Part shown: piece by piece, positions 43,663-56,266 of the stretch | Numbering within the stretch: the stretch's first letter is position 1 | Layout: the number at the start of each line of letters is the position of its first letter | Origin: Artocarpus heterophyllus | Taxonomy: Eukaryota > Streptophyta > Magnoliopsida > Rosales > Moraceae | Length of the DNA stretch: 64,000 nt | Direction of reading: 5' to 3' | Assembly: GCA_025403435.1 (NCBI GenBank) | Contig: CM046333.1 | Span: 32,075,521 to 32,139,520, forward strand | The notes under the pieces: model-generated | Databases searched by the model: none | What the model saw: only the letters and a program-made list of their open reading frames with translations | What the model was told of the DNA's origin: nothing | Translations under genes and position numbers: made by a program

Positions 43663-45104
43663 GAAGGGGCATGAGGTTTAAAAAGAGACAAAAGTTTTTC
43701 CTATAAAATTGAAGTCCTTGAAAACTTGCATTGTTTTAGGAAAATGAGGCTGACGTGGGAGGCCATTTGAAGTCAAAATTACAACAAGTAAATACGACAC
43801 CAAATCTGAAAGCATATTGAATAAGTGAAAACCAAGTAAAAGGAAATGACGCATTTAGACTAAAAGAAAGGAAGTGGAGTCAGAAAGAAACCAGAGGCAG
43901 AACGGAAGATTGAAGAAGAAGTACGGACGCAGAGCGACCAAAAGAGGCCGACTAGCATAAAGAAATGTGTAAACAGTATAGATATTTAGGGAAAGGCAAT
44001 TAAGAACAAACACCCAACGCCAATAAATAGGTGTAGAATCCAATTATTTGTAACACTTTTACTTACCTGAGAATCAGTAAGAATGTTTTAGAGGTTTATT
44101 TAATTTTTAGGTCCAATTAAATAGAGTATATCCTTGTTTGTCTGCTCAGGGAATGTCGACACAAACACATGTTTAATTAAATTGAATATTGAGACTCTTA
44201 CTACATGATAAATAACAATTCTTTTTCTTTTTCCTCTCATTGTTTAACCCTTAAATGAATAGAGCCTCCCATTTTTAATAATCTCGCTTAAGCCAAAACT
44301 GGATACTTTCTTTAGGATGTTTTGCAATATGACATATACATCAACAGCATGCATGAGCCTTCTGCAATATGGCATACGGTACACATTTCTAAATACCATA
44401 ATACGGCCAATCCACACCTCGCGAGGAGTTGGGCAAGGTCATCAAAATCTCGTCATGTTGCAAGACCACGATAGATTAAAGGAAGAGAGAGACAGACAAG
44501 AAGAGAAAAATTAAAGGAAGAAGTAGATGAAAAAGAAGAATAGTTGAAAGTGAAAAGAAAACAAGGAGGAAAAAAATACAAATATTATCACTCTTAAGTG
44601 AAAAAAATACAGATATTATCTCTATTTATAGGGACGTTGATGAAATTTAGACTTACTAAGAACTTGAACTTCTATTTTAAAAGGTCAACTTGTTAAGCAG
44701 AATGTCTCAATGTCTTTATAAGTAGGTGCTTGTTTTTATATTTTAACAATATGAGACTCGAGTTTCTTTTGTACTTTATACGCTTTGCAATATGGTACTT
44801 TTTTTGGAATCGTCAATCTTGTAATAGATGAATTAAGTGGCTTATTTAAGTTTGTTGGGCTCTAAATTTGTGATGGAATTTGAACTTACTAAAGAACTTG
44901 GACTTCTATTTTAAAAGATCAACTATAAAATGGAATGGCTCAATATGTTTATAAGTAGGTGTTTGTTTTTATATTTTCACGATGCAAGATTCGGGTTTCT
45001 TTTACCCTTTATAGATATAAAACCTAATAATAAATAAACTTCTAAGGTTATCCAATTGTCAATTAATCCTGAATAATCCTAAAAGATTGAAAGCATCGTT
45101 GAAT
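43663..45104. other. No gene recognised; imperfect repeated phrase
   Basis: AT-rich sequence. A phrase including GGAACTTGAACTTCTATTTTAAAA and the following AATGTCTCAATGTC...TTTATAAGTAGGTG occurs twice (about 44,650-44,740 and 44,890-44,985), a diverged direct duplication of about 90 bp. No coding signal. Confidence 0.4.
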
Positions 45105-45620
45105 AATATTGTTCAAGTTATCATGGACGTTGCATGTCTCAATTCTTTAGATCATATTGGTGTTGGGCTAGTGGCTGGAGACTATAATGAGTTATTGTGG
45201 GCTGGTGCGGCTACTATTCAAATGAAAGGGCGTTTTTTCCCACATGTAGCATAATGTTTAACTATTCGAGAGAGGGGGGCAAAATTTGCTATGACCAGTT
45301 GGTTTTCATGTTAGGTCGCGGAGTTGGGCGCGATCAACGCAGTAAGTGCAGTGCAACACCCCCCAAGACCATTCGTTGGAAGCAAAAATTGTTAAACATA
45401 TTCGAGATGTCTTTACTGAAGCTCATTGCATAGTTCTATTAGTTACACCTCTTGTGAACGGAATGGTATATCCCCTACATTATCAAGTCATTTTTGTTAC
45501 TCTCTGCTAATTGTTATTAGCATCATTCTATGTCTTCTTTTATTAGTTGCTTTGTATTCCAAGATTTATTGAGTGACTAAATATATGATCCGTTTTATTT
45601 CAAAAAATAATAATAATAAC
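45105..45620 (+). pseudogene. RNase H (RVT_3-like) remnant, possibly LINE 3' end
   Basis: The plus strand reads VMDVACLNSLDHIGVGLVAG and DYNELLWAGAATI, then FFPHVA, a stop, CLTIRERGAKFAMTS, a second stop and AELGAINAVSAV. After a frame change it reads HIRDVFTEAHCIVLLVTPLV. This is the order of the plant RNase H domain (RVT_3) found at the C-terminus of L1-like LINEs and related host pseudogenes: 'GIGVVARD..G', 'AEALAIREGLKFA', 'DI..L...F....V'. About 150 bp further on is an A-rich tail (AAAAAATAATAATAATAA) near 45,604, consistent with a 5'-truncated LINE copy. No target duplication was verified. Confidence 0.45.
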
Positions 45621-45762
45621 CCTAATAGATAAATCAAATCCCGTGATCATAGGCATAGTCTACGGCAATTCCACGTCTGAGTAAACTATTCTAGGATACG
45701 TTTCAAAATCAATTTCAAAAGAGCCTTTTTGAGAAGTTATATTTTGTGGCTTTGACTAGAAG

Positions 45763-47944
45763 TGTCACACCCTAGAGTACGAGATGTGACGTGACGGTTT
45801 AATTAAGTTAATTAAGTAAAAATTTGGTTAAAACATAAGTTTAAGAATTTAAAATTAATTATGAAAATGTGATAATTTAAAACCTTTTTAAACAAATGTT
45901 TGTAATCATTTAATAAATAAGAATAACAAAATAAATAATAGGAAATAATAAAATAATAAATAAAGAAAGTATAAAAAATGCGAGTTGGGTCCCACTGGCC
46001 CACATTTTGTGCACACACATAGTACTGACAACATTAAATTGCATCCACAGTCCAAAATGGAGAGAGAAAGCTAAAGTAATACATGCCTTGATTTTTATAA
46101 TTCAAATAACCTACTTGGCTTTTCTACTACTCGTATGTCCCATCTGTGGACTCTACTTCAATCCTAAGCTGAAATCCACCTAAAGGGAGTAAAAGTTTTA
46201 AAACAAATAAAATGTGAGCGAAAGGCTTAGTAGGACTTTATTTTTAGAAACATTTAATTCTAAATGTAAACTTTCATTATCCAAGAAATTATTTAGAAAA
46301 TAGACTTGAATAGATGAATAAATAAAATACAACAAAAATTAATCTTACCAAAACTACTTGTTGGTCGACCAAAAAGAATATCATTTTCTTTTCTTGGGCA
46401 AACCATGTATATATCACCATCGTGGTGGCCCAACTGGGTTTCAGGACCTGCCCTCAAGATCGCACGTTACACGACCCGATCTCTGATATGGCATCATACC
46501 CTTCTATATATATTTTTTATAATTATTGAAACAAATCTCTTTTTATCAAGTATTTTCATTTACATTAATTATGAGGTTTATTATGAAAATCATCTCAATT
46601 TATTGTTTATAAAAAAACAGCCAATGAAAAACCCCTTTTCAATCATTCATTGAAAACATTTTGATAAAATCCTTTTGAGGCCGAAATCTTTTAAAAACCA
46701 GGATACAAAGAAAAAGGGTAGAAGCCTTACCTCAATACTTGTGCCGATGTCCCACACCGTAATCCTGATTCGCTACATGTCAGCTCCGCGAAACTACGAA
46801 CAACCTTAAATGTATAACAACTAGGTCTATCAGTATCTAGCTTAAGATACCTACGTTGCTACATTATTTCTTAATGTTCTAGTGTGCCATTTATACTTAT
46901 AAAATCATTTTATAAAGTTAGAATTTCAATCGGGGTTCAAAATAGTAAAAACGGATGAAAAATAACAAAATTTTACCATGCCTGATTGGCCTGCCGGTCG
47001 GAAGACCAAGTCCAGTTGGCCGAACTTTTACAGGTTTGGCCTGTCGGACATATGAATCTGACCTACTGAATTGGAAAATTTCAGAATTTTCTAGGCACAG
47101 GTTTTCGGCCTCCTGAGCCTAAATCCTCATTTCAACCTGTTTTTCTCAGTTTTCAGGCATAAAAAACATCTATAGATGATAGAAAAACATCATAAAGCAC
47201 TTTTGAGCTAAATTAAACAAGGTTTACACAAAAATTTTGAAAAATTCCAAAAATAGAGAAAATTAGAGAAAAATAAAAAATCTAGATTCGAATTCGTTTT
47301 TCTTCAAACAAAGCTTAGATTCTAGTTGTTTTAAGTTTCTCTAACTTAGATCAAAGATTTTCTAAGCTTAAATGAACTTAGATTTCAAAACATTAAGAAA
47401 ATTAAAAAGTTTTGAAAAAGTTTGAAATTTAAAAACTAACCTTAAATTTAAGCTTTGATTAGAAGTTGTAATCATCTAAACGTGTTCCCTAGCTTCCAAT
47501 CCACTAAAAACCAAAGCTTCGGCTTGATTTGAAATCAAAATTTTGAGAGGAGAAGAGAGAGAAAGAGAGGCGAGTGAGAGAGAGAGAGAGAGAGACGCAC
47601 GAGAGAGAGTGAGAGAAAGCTGAGTCAGTGAGGGAGAGTGGAAGAAAGGGAAAGGCAGAGATGAATAAATAAGGGAGGGAAAGGTAGTTTGCCGCATGAA
47701 AACCATGTGCAGCAGCACACCGATTTCAAATGGGACATATTCGGTATTTGACAAATTGTTTTGTTTCAAAATTCAAAATAACAATTAAAAATAATTTGAA
47801 GTAATTAAAAATATTTGAAATAATAAAAATGACATTAATTTAAAAATTTCACATAATTATCAAATTAAGTTTAAAACATTCATTATGGCACACTAATCCA
47901 CCATTTTTATACTAATATCACTTAATTAATTTTGGAGAGTTACA
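45763..47944 (-). repeat. 3' LTR of old chromovirus (2182 bp)
   Basis: The plus strand starts TGTCACACCC and ends GAGAGTTACA. It contains the eroded palindrome array (46,981-47,075) and a (GA)n tract at about 47,560-47,605. It matches 52,670-54,896 almost collinearly. Confidence 0.9.
46981..47075. repeat. Eroded TTCGGCCTGCCGAA array
   Basis: Four or five degenerate units (TTGGCCTGCCGGTC, TTGGCCGAAC, TTTGGCCTGTCGGAC, CTGACCTACTGAAT). Most CpG sites have become TG or CA. It is shorter than the array in the partner LTR at 53,879-54,040. Confidence 0.75.
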
Positions 47945-47962
47945 ACTCTCCACCCCTAAAAG
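47945..47962 (-). promoter_or_regulatory. Polypurine tract of old chromovirus
   Basis: The minus strand reads CTTTTAGGGGTGGAGAGT directly before the TGTAAC start of the 3' LTR. The same sequence lies at 58,422 in the young element. Confidence 0.8.
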
Positions 47963-47992
47963 AAATTTCACCCTCAAAATTAACAAATCGGT

Positions 47993-50900
47993 TCAGAAAT
48001 AAAACAAATGTGGATACAACTCCCGAATATTCGATTCTAATTCCCAAGTGGATTCATCAACCTCGTGATGCTGCCACACGACCTTTACTAACGGGATATC
48101 GCGATGACGTAAGCTAATCACTTTCCGATCAATAATCTGAATGGGCACTTCCTCATATGTCGTGTCTTCTTGAATCTACACATCGTGAAATGAAACTATC
48201 TTGTTCTGCTCAGGCGGACAGTTCTGAAGCATGGACATGTGGAATACATCGTGAACATGAGAAAGTTCAGGAGGAAGATCGAATCGATAAGCAACCACAC
48301 CGACACGCTGAGTAATTTCAAACGGTCTAGCATATCTTGGTGCCAGCTTTCCACTTACTCTGAATCGCACGATGCCTTTGCGAGGCGATACCTTCAAGAG
48401 AATAAAATCTCTTATCTTGAATTCCAAGGGTCGATGTCTTCTATCCGTGTAACTCTTCTATCGACTCTGAGCTCCCTTCAATCGGTCTCGAATCACAGCG
48501 ACTTTCTCATTACTATCATGAATCTCATCTGGCCCAAGAATAATTTTGTCTTCCGGTTCAGCCTAACACAACAATGACCGACATGGTCGTTTATATAGTG
48601 CTTCAAACGGTGCCATGCCAATGCTCGATTGATAACTATTATTGTACGCAAACTCTACCAGATACAAATATTTCTTCCAATTCCCGTCGAAGTCTAACTT
48701 ACATACACGTAACATATCCTCAAGAATCTGAATAATCCGCTCAGATTGTCCATCATTCTGAGGATGAAATGTCGTGCTGGAATTCAAATCTGTACCCAAA
48801 GCCTCTTGAAAGCTTCTCCAGTACTTAGCATTGAATCTGGTGTCTCTATCTAATGTGACGGACAAAGGAACTTCGTGTAGTCTTACTATGTTCTGCAGGT
48901 ACAATTCCCTAAGAACCTTTCTTGAACATGTCAATCTGAACGGGATGAAATGTGTCGATTTCGTTAACCTGTCAATCACGACCCAAATTGCATCATGCCT
49001 TTGCTCCGTCCTCGGCAATCCGGTAAGAAAATTCATAGTCATGTGCTCCCATTTCCACCCTGCAATAGAAAGTGACTGAAGTTGACCTGCTAGCTTCTGA
49101 TGTTCAGCTTTCACCTGAAGACAAGTTGCACACTTAGCCACATATTCTCGAACATTTTTCTTCATACCTCTCCACCAATATTGCCTCTTCAGATCACAGT
49201 ACATCTTCGTGCTTACAGGATGAATGGCTAACTGAGACTTATAGGCTTCGTCCATTACAGCCTTCGTCACTTTTGTGATTGCTGGAACTGCTAGACGCTC
49301 CCTGAAGTACAATGATCCATCTGCATGAATCCTCCATTCTTCAAATTGCTCTCCGTTTTGAATTCGCGTCCAGCTTCCTCGCAAATGTAGGTCTCGCCAT
49401 TGATTTTGTTTCACCATCTGGATGAGAGTTAGGGTCATCTCCATATGATACACCGAAACTCGATCGTAGTCTTCGTAATACTGTAGCCCATACTCACTTA
49501 TCGTCGTATCTCTTTTTCAATCTTCAAGAGCCAAACAAGCGAGAATCCCTGAGGACTTTTGACTAAGTGCATCGGTGACTACGTTAGCTTTCCCGGGATG
49601 GTATTACAGCGCAAAATCATAATCCTCCACGTATTCCATCCACCTTCGCTACCTCAAGTTCAAGTCTCTCTGGGTGAACAAATACTTCAAGCTCTTATGG
49701 TCAGAGAAAGCCTAGAACGTCACCCCGTACGGATAACATCTTCAGATCTTCAAGGCATGAATTACCGTTGCGAACACCAAGTCATGAGTAAGGTAGTTTT
49801 GCTTGTGAGGTCACAATTGCCTCGATCCATGAGCCACTACGTGTCCATGTTACATCAATACGCACCCAAGTTTGTGTCCTGAAGTATCTGTGTAAACTTC
49901 ATATGGCTCATCACTATTGGGGATAATCAATACCGGAGCTGAGGTCAACCGATTCTTCAATTCTTCAAAAGCAAGCTCACATTTTCATCCCACTCAAACC
50001 TGACATTCTTCCTGATCAATCTTGTCAACGGAGCTGCTATCTTCTAGAAATCCTTTACAAACTTCCTATAATACCCTGCAAGTCCTAGAAAACTATGAAG
50101 TTCTGCTACATTCTTCAGTCGTTCACAGACCACTATGGCTTCCACCTTAGAAGGATCCATCGAGATACCATGCTCGAAGATGACATGCCCTAGAAACTTG
50201 ACTTTCGTCAGCCAATACTCGCACTTTTCTTTCTTAGCGTACAACTGGTGCTCCGCAGAGTTTGAAGTATGATTCTGAGATGCTGCTCATGCTCCTCCCA
50301 AGTCTTAGAATAGACCAAGATGTCATCGATGAACACGATTTTGAATTGATCTAGATAAGGCCTAAATATCCAGTTCATTAAATCCATGAATGCTGTTGGA
50401 GCGTTTGTCAACCCATACGGCATCACCAGAAACTCAAAGTGTTTGTACCGAGTCCTGAAAACTATTTTGGGGATGTCCTTCTCCTTAATCCTGAATTAAT
50501 GGTATCTCGACCGCAAATCTATCTTTGGAAAATACCACGAACCTCCCAACTGGTCAAACAATTCATCGATCCTAGGCAAAGGATATTTGTTCTTCATCGT
50601 GACCTAATTTAGCTGCCAGTAATCTATACTCAACATGAGAGTTCCATCACATTTCTTAGTGAACAAAATCGATGCTCCCCACGGTTATGTACTATTCTTG
50701 ATGTATCCCTTATCAGCAAGCTCTTGAAGTTGCTTTCTTAATTCTTTCATTTTTACTGGTGCCATCCGATAAGGTGCTATAGAAATTGGTGCTATTCCTG
50801 GAAGCAACTCAATACCAAATTCGATCTCTCGATACGGTGGTAATCCTGGCAACTCATCGGGAAAAACATCTTCAAATTCGTCCACCACTAGGACTGCTGC

Positions 50901-52564
50901 GTTTCTTCTTGAGGCACTGGGCTCTCCTTCTAGGTTCATGAGGAAGGCATAGCAAGCTAGGTTCTTCCGCCCTCTAAGACATGTCTTCACGAGTCGCTCA
51001 CTCATTAGCCAATCACCACCACCTTGGTAAGTGATCGTCGTCCCCCTATCAGACACTAGGGTCACTTTCCTAAGCTAACAATCTACAACTGCATTATACC
51101 TGGATATCTAGTCCATCCCTAGGATTACATCATACGAACTCATGGGGATTACAATCAAATCACTCTTCAAAATCTTATCCCTAATCTTTATTTTACAAGC
51201 TTTGCATATACAATTCACACACACCCGCCCCAATGGTGTAGCTATAACTAGGGGTTCATCAAACTCTTCTATGTCTAATCCCAAGGCATATACAAAAGAA
51301 CTTGAAATAAGAGAATGAGTGGTACCAGTATCGAACAAAACATGAGCTAGTGATTGGGAAACTAAGATCATACCACCGACAACCGCATTACTGGTTTAGG
51401 CATCCAAACTCCCTGTCGTCATGGTGTGAACCTACACTGGAGCTTTCCCTTTTCCTCTACCAACATTACTAGGTCCTAGGGTAGTTGATCGATATTACTG
51501 CAATAGAGGTGACTGCATATTCGCTGTACTCGACGCTCGGTACTGAGGGACATTGCACTGGAAGTTCTGCGGTTGATGTCCTTGTGCTCGGTATGGTTGT
51601 TGCTGAGGAGAGAACTGATGGAACTGAAGCTAAGGAAACTGTTGAGGTGAGGTTAGTATCTGGGACTGAGGCTAACGGCTGGCTCCTTTTCTAGCCTGAA
51701 GCCCTAGGCGAGCACTCCTAATCAGACAGTTCCTCTTGATGTGTCCCAGCTGCTGGCAATTGTGCCAGTTAAAGCTGTAGAGGTTGCTGCTCCCGCTGCT
51801 AGATGAACTACTACTACCACTGTTTACGCTACCCTATATGTTCTTTCCCAGAGTTGAACGGCTGCTGGTGCTCCTCCTACTGCTCCTCTTTGGCCCTCTT
51901 GACGTCTTGGCTCGATTATCACAATATTACGCACAATCATTTCTATAGATATTGTTGACAACACAAGCTCACCAAAATTCTTGAGTCGTAGGGCAACCAC
52001 CTACTGTCGAATAGAGGCTTTGAGCCCTTTTTGAAACTTAATACACTTCTCACGCTCCAATGCCACTATAGAGGGAGCAAACCTAGCTAGCTCATTAAAC
52101 TTCGCCTCATATTCCTGAACTGACATATAACCCTGTTGCAACCTGTAGAATTCAACCGCCTTCTAGTCTGTATATCCTTACGAAAATATCGATCGTAGAA
52201 CAGCTCCTCAAACCTGTCCTAACTTATGTTACCATTATTTTCCAAACGTTTAGCTTGCTTCCACCAAGTATTGGCACCACCTTCGAATTTACATGCTGCA
52301 AACTCCACACAATATTCCACTAGCATGCCAAGAGTATGCAAGTGTTTTACGATCAAGTCTAACCAATACTCAGCCACTTGTGGGTCCCCATTTTCGTCAA
52401 AGGTCGGCACATATGCACATTGAAACTCCTTAAAATATGCATGCCGGTGACTAGCCTTGAAATCCTCCGGTCTTGCCCTCGCTGTCATCTGTCGGAATGT
52501 GGCAAACATGGCTCTCATCATTTTCAAACTCAGCGTCAACTGTCGAACAATGTCTAGGTACCAT
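47993..52564 (-). pseudogene. Chromovirus gag-pol, heavily broken
   Basis: The original start codon (minus, about 52,564) gives MVPRHCSTVDAEFEND before a frame change. Gag continues FKEFQCAYVPTFDENGDPQV and EGGANTWWKQAKRLE. Protease is VLFDTGTTHSLIS (51,371-51,108; DTG intact). RT parts are at 51,065-50,685 and 50,426-50,044 ([10 protein letters not shown] intact). A 296-codon integrase frame (49,453-48,563) carries the HHCC finger, D in MTMNFLTG changed to N, D in LDRDTRFN and E in NDGQSERII. A C-terminal part (48,427 down) resembles the chromodomain end of the young copy. Multiple frameshifts and stops separate these pieces. The D-to-N change at the first integrase catalytic position is itself disabling. 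Confidence 0.88.
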
Positions 52565-52653
52565 TCTTTCACTTCTGAAAACAAAATTTGAACTGTCAGT
52601 GGTGTTTCATTGTCGTATCTATGTGTGAATAATTCTCAAAGTTCATAACCTTG

Positions 52654-52665
52654 AGCTCTGATACC
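52654..52665 (-). promoter_or_regulatory. Primer-binding site of old chromovirus
   Basis: The minus strand reads TGGTATCAGAGC four bases inside the 5' LTR, the initiator Met-tRNA type used by plant chromoviruses. Confidence 0.88.
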
Positions 52666-52669
52666 ATTC

Positions 52670-54896
52670 TGTCACGCCCTGGAGTATGGGAGATGACGTG
52701 ACGGTTTAATTAAGTTAATTAAGTAGAAATTTGGTTAAAACATAAGTTTAAGAATTTAAAATTAATTATGAAAATGTGATAATTTAAAACTTTTTTAAAC
52801 AAATGTTTGTAATCATTTAATAAATAAGAATAACAAAATAAATAATAGGAAATAATAAAATAATAAATAAAGAAAGTACAAGAAATGCGAGTTGGGTCCC
52901 ACTGGCCTACATCTTGTGCACACACATAGTACTGACAACATTAAATTGCATCCACAGTCCAAAATGGAGAAAGAAAGTTAAGGTAATATATGCCTTGATT
53001 TTTATAATTCAAATAACCTACTTGGCTCTTCTACTGCTCGTATGTCCTATTTGTGGACTCTTCTCCAATCCTACACCTAGAGGGGGTAAAACTTTTAAAA
53101 CAAATACAATGTGAGCGAAAGACTCATAGGATTTTATTTTTAGAAACATTTAATTCTAAATGTGAACTTTCATTATTCAAGAAATTATTTAGAAAATAGA
53201 CTTGAATAGATGAATAAATAAAATACAATAAAAATTAATCTTACTAAAACCATTTGTTGGTCGACCAAAAAGAATATCATTTTCTTTTTTTGGGCAAACC
53301 ATATATATATCACCACCGTAGTGGCCAGCTGGGTTTCGGGACCTACCCCCAAAGTCGCACGCTATACGACCCGATCTCTGATATGGCATCATGCCCTTCT
53401 ATATATATTTTCTATAATTATTAAAAAAATCTCTTTTTACCAAGTATTTTCATTGGCATTCATTATGAGGTTTATTATGAAGATCACCTCAATTTACTGT
53501 TTATAAAAAATCAGGCAGTGAAAAATCCTTTTTCAATCATTCATTGAAAACATTTTGATAAAATCCTTTTAAGGCCGAAATCTTTTGAAAACTAGGTTAC
53601 TAAAGAAAAAGGGTAAAATTCCTACCTCAATACTTGTGTCGATGTCCCACACTGTAAACCCGGTCCACTACACGTCAGCTCCGCGGAACCACGAACAACC
53701 TTAAATGTATAATAACTAGGTATATCAGTATCTAGCTTAAGATACCTACGTTGCTAAATTATTTCTTAGTGTTTTAGTGTGCCATTTGTACTTATAAAAT
53801 CATTTTATAAAGTTAGAATTTCAATCGGGGTTCAAAATAGTAAAAACGGATGAAAAATAACAAAATTTCACTATGCCCGGTCTGCCTGTCGGTCACCCTA
53901 GTTCGGCCTGCCGAACTGCTACTGGAAGACCAGGTCTGGTCGGCCGAACTTTTCTAAGTTTGACCTGCCGGATGCATGAATCCAGCCTACCGGACCCATG
54001 AATCTGGCCTGCCGGACCCGAAGTTCGGCCTGTCAAACTGGAAAATTTTAGAATTTTTCAGGCACGAGTTTTTGGCCTCTCGAGTTCAAATCCTCGTTTC
54101 AACCTATTTTTCTCAATTCTCAGGCATAAAAAACATCTATAGATGATAGAAAAACATCATAAAACACTTTTGAGCTGAATTAAACAAGGTTTACACAAAA
54201 ATTTTGAAAAATTCCAAAAATAGAGAAAAATAGAAAATCTCGATTCGAATCCATTTTTCTTTAAACAAAGCTTAGATTCTAGTTGTTTTAAGTTTCTCTA
54301 ACTTAGATAAAAGGTTTTCTAAGCTTAAATGAACTTAGATTTCAAAATGCTAAGAAAATTAAAAAGTTTTGAAAAAGTTTGAAATTTAAAAACTAACTTT
54401 GAATTTAAGCTTTGATTTGAAGTTGTAATCGTCTAAACGCGTTCCCTAGCTTCCAATCTACTGAAAACGGAAGCTTGGGCTTGATTTGAAATCAAAATTT
54501 TGAGAGGAGAAGAGAGAGAAAAAGAGGCAGAGTGAGAGAAAGAGACGCGCGAGAGAGAGTGAGAGAGAGCTGAGTGAGTGAGGGAGAGTTGAAGAGAGGG
54601 AAAGGGAGAGATGAATAAATAAGGGAGGGAGAGGCAGTTTGCTGCGCGAAAACCATGTGCAGTAGCACACCGATTTCAAATGGGACATATTCGGTATTTG
54701 ATAAATTGTTTTGTTTCAAAATTCAAAATAACAATTAAAAATAATTAGAAGTAATTAAAAATTATTTAAATAATCAAAAATGACATCAATTTTGAAATTT
54801 CACATAATTATCAAATTAAGTTTAAAACATTCATTATAACACACTAATCCATTATTTTATACACTAATATCACTTAATTAATTTCGGGACGTTACA
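52670..54896 (-). repeat. 5' LTR of old chromovirus (2227 bp)
   Basis: The plus strand starts TGTCACGCCCTGG and ends CGGGACGTTACA. It carries a palindrome array at 53,879-54,040 and a (GA)n tract at about 54,505-54,575. Confidence 0.9.
53879..54040 (+). repeat. TTCGGCCTGCCGAA array, partly eroded
   Basis: Seven or eight units over about 160 bp, including TCTGCCTGTCGGTC, TTCGGCCTGCCGAAC, TCGGCCGAAC, TTGACCTGCCGGAT, CAGCCTACCGGAC, TGGCCTGCCGGAC and TTCGGCCTGTCAAAC. Confidence 0.88.
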
Positions 54897-54901
54897 GGAA
54901 G

Positions 54902-56266
54902 CTCTTCCAAAAAACGAAAGCTCTTGTAACAAATCATCTAACAAACCCAAAAAATCAAAAGCAGCTTTTGCTAAACTGGTCCTAAGAGAGAAACACGGAG
55001 AAGAGAGATCAAGAGAGACAATTTGATGTATAACTCTTGTACGAATTTCTAAAATATCACAGTTTTGTAAACTAGGACAACTAGAATTTGTGATTCGGCA
55101 TACTGGCATGCTACACTAGAAATCCTTGACTTAGAAATGAGCATAACTGTTTAGTTACAAATCATGTTCATTCGTAACCTTTGAGCTAGAAAATTGATGA
55201 TGTCCTCCATAGTTTCAAAGACGTATTTTAAAACTACCAGTATTATTAACAATTATAATTAGGAGACACCTTTAAATTGAAAATTGTCACGTCAACAACT
55301 TGTGAGATTGTCAAATATTAAGAACTTGGGAACATATTTACTTACCACACCAGAAAGGCTTTTTTCTTCCCTTTTTTTTTCTCTTTTTTCATCAGAAACT
55401 TTTTTGTTTTCCTGATCTTTTTATGTTTACTTCCTATTATACCAAAACATATTGACATCCCATAAGGATACATATGATCCCATGAAGAAATCAATGTTTT
55501 AACCCCCTATCTTTATTTTCCTAGCTTTTAGCTCATTTAAGCTAGAATCTATATAAAGCAACTTCCGTTTGGTAACGTGTAAGCAGATTTCTCCATTAGT
55601 GCACAAAGTATTGAAATGAAGAAAAGTAGATTTAAGTGAACAGAAATGCATGGAATGATAGCAAACATGTCCCATGTTGTGGTTGATTGTTACCTTTGGT
55701 TGATATAAAAATTAAAAAGAAAAGTACAGCACATGAAAAAGCAAGTGGAAAATAATGGGGTCTTCTCGCACCAACTAATAGAGAGAATCCACCAAACAAT
55801 TGAAAGCTCACCAAACCAGCGCGTTCAAGGAATGCAATGCAAAGCTTTGTGACAATCTAAGCACGAGTAATCATGATTCATGAGTCCCAACTTAAAAAAA
55901 AAAAAGAATTATTGTCCGTTTAGTTCATAGATTTGAATAGAAATTTAATTCTTGTAAGATAAAATACTGTAAAAAATAATTCAAACTGTGGTTTAAACCT
56001 GTGAATTAAATGGGCTATTAATATATTAAATAAATTATATAGAAATTGTGCGAAACGTTCGATTCAATATAGATGACTACTTTTGTTTTGGTTGAGAAAA
56101 AAAATAGATTCGAATTCTAAATCTCAATATTAAGAATAGGAGAGTAAATTTACCATTAAATTAAAATGTTACCATGATATGGAGAAATACTTTTGATTCT
56201 ACAATAGAAGAATATTTTGTGGTTCTACAAAGGACCTCACGAGAGAAAGACATGTTCTAGTGTACT
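54902..56266. other. Spacer between chromoviruses, no gene recognised
   Basis: No reading frame with a recognisable domain. The left 130 bp contain repeated AAAGCTCTT/AGCTTTTG words (AGCTTTTGCTAAACTGG) of the kind seen in small hAT-like repeats, but no boundaries were found. The last five bases (GTACT, 56,262-56,266) are the presumed left target duplication of the young element. Confidence 0.4.

Larger units (their letters stand above)
45763..54896 (-). mobile_element. Old Tekay-like chromovirus (Ty3/gypsy), 9.1 kb
   Basis: Two LTRs of 2.2 kb (45,763-47,944 and 52,670-54,896) flank a minus-strand gag-pol. The target duplication is AGAAG (45,758-45,762) against GGAAG (54,897-54,901), one mismatch. 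A PBS lies inside the right LTR and a PPT inside the left LTR. Coding order PR-RT-RH-IN and the family match to the element at 56,267 give a chromovirus, Tekay/Del-like. LTR divergence by eye is several percent and coding is heavily broken. Confidence 0.9.

Noticed and set aside
47560..47605. GA tract as a promoter element in its own right
   Set aside because: All chromovirus LTRs here carry it beside a TATTTATT-like stretch, so it is likely part of the LTR leader, but without transcript data I did not call a promoter.
54902..55030. hAT-like MITE (AAAGCTCTT / AGCTTTTGCTAAACTGG words)
   Set aside because: No terminal inverted repeats or 8-bp duplication could be read.
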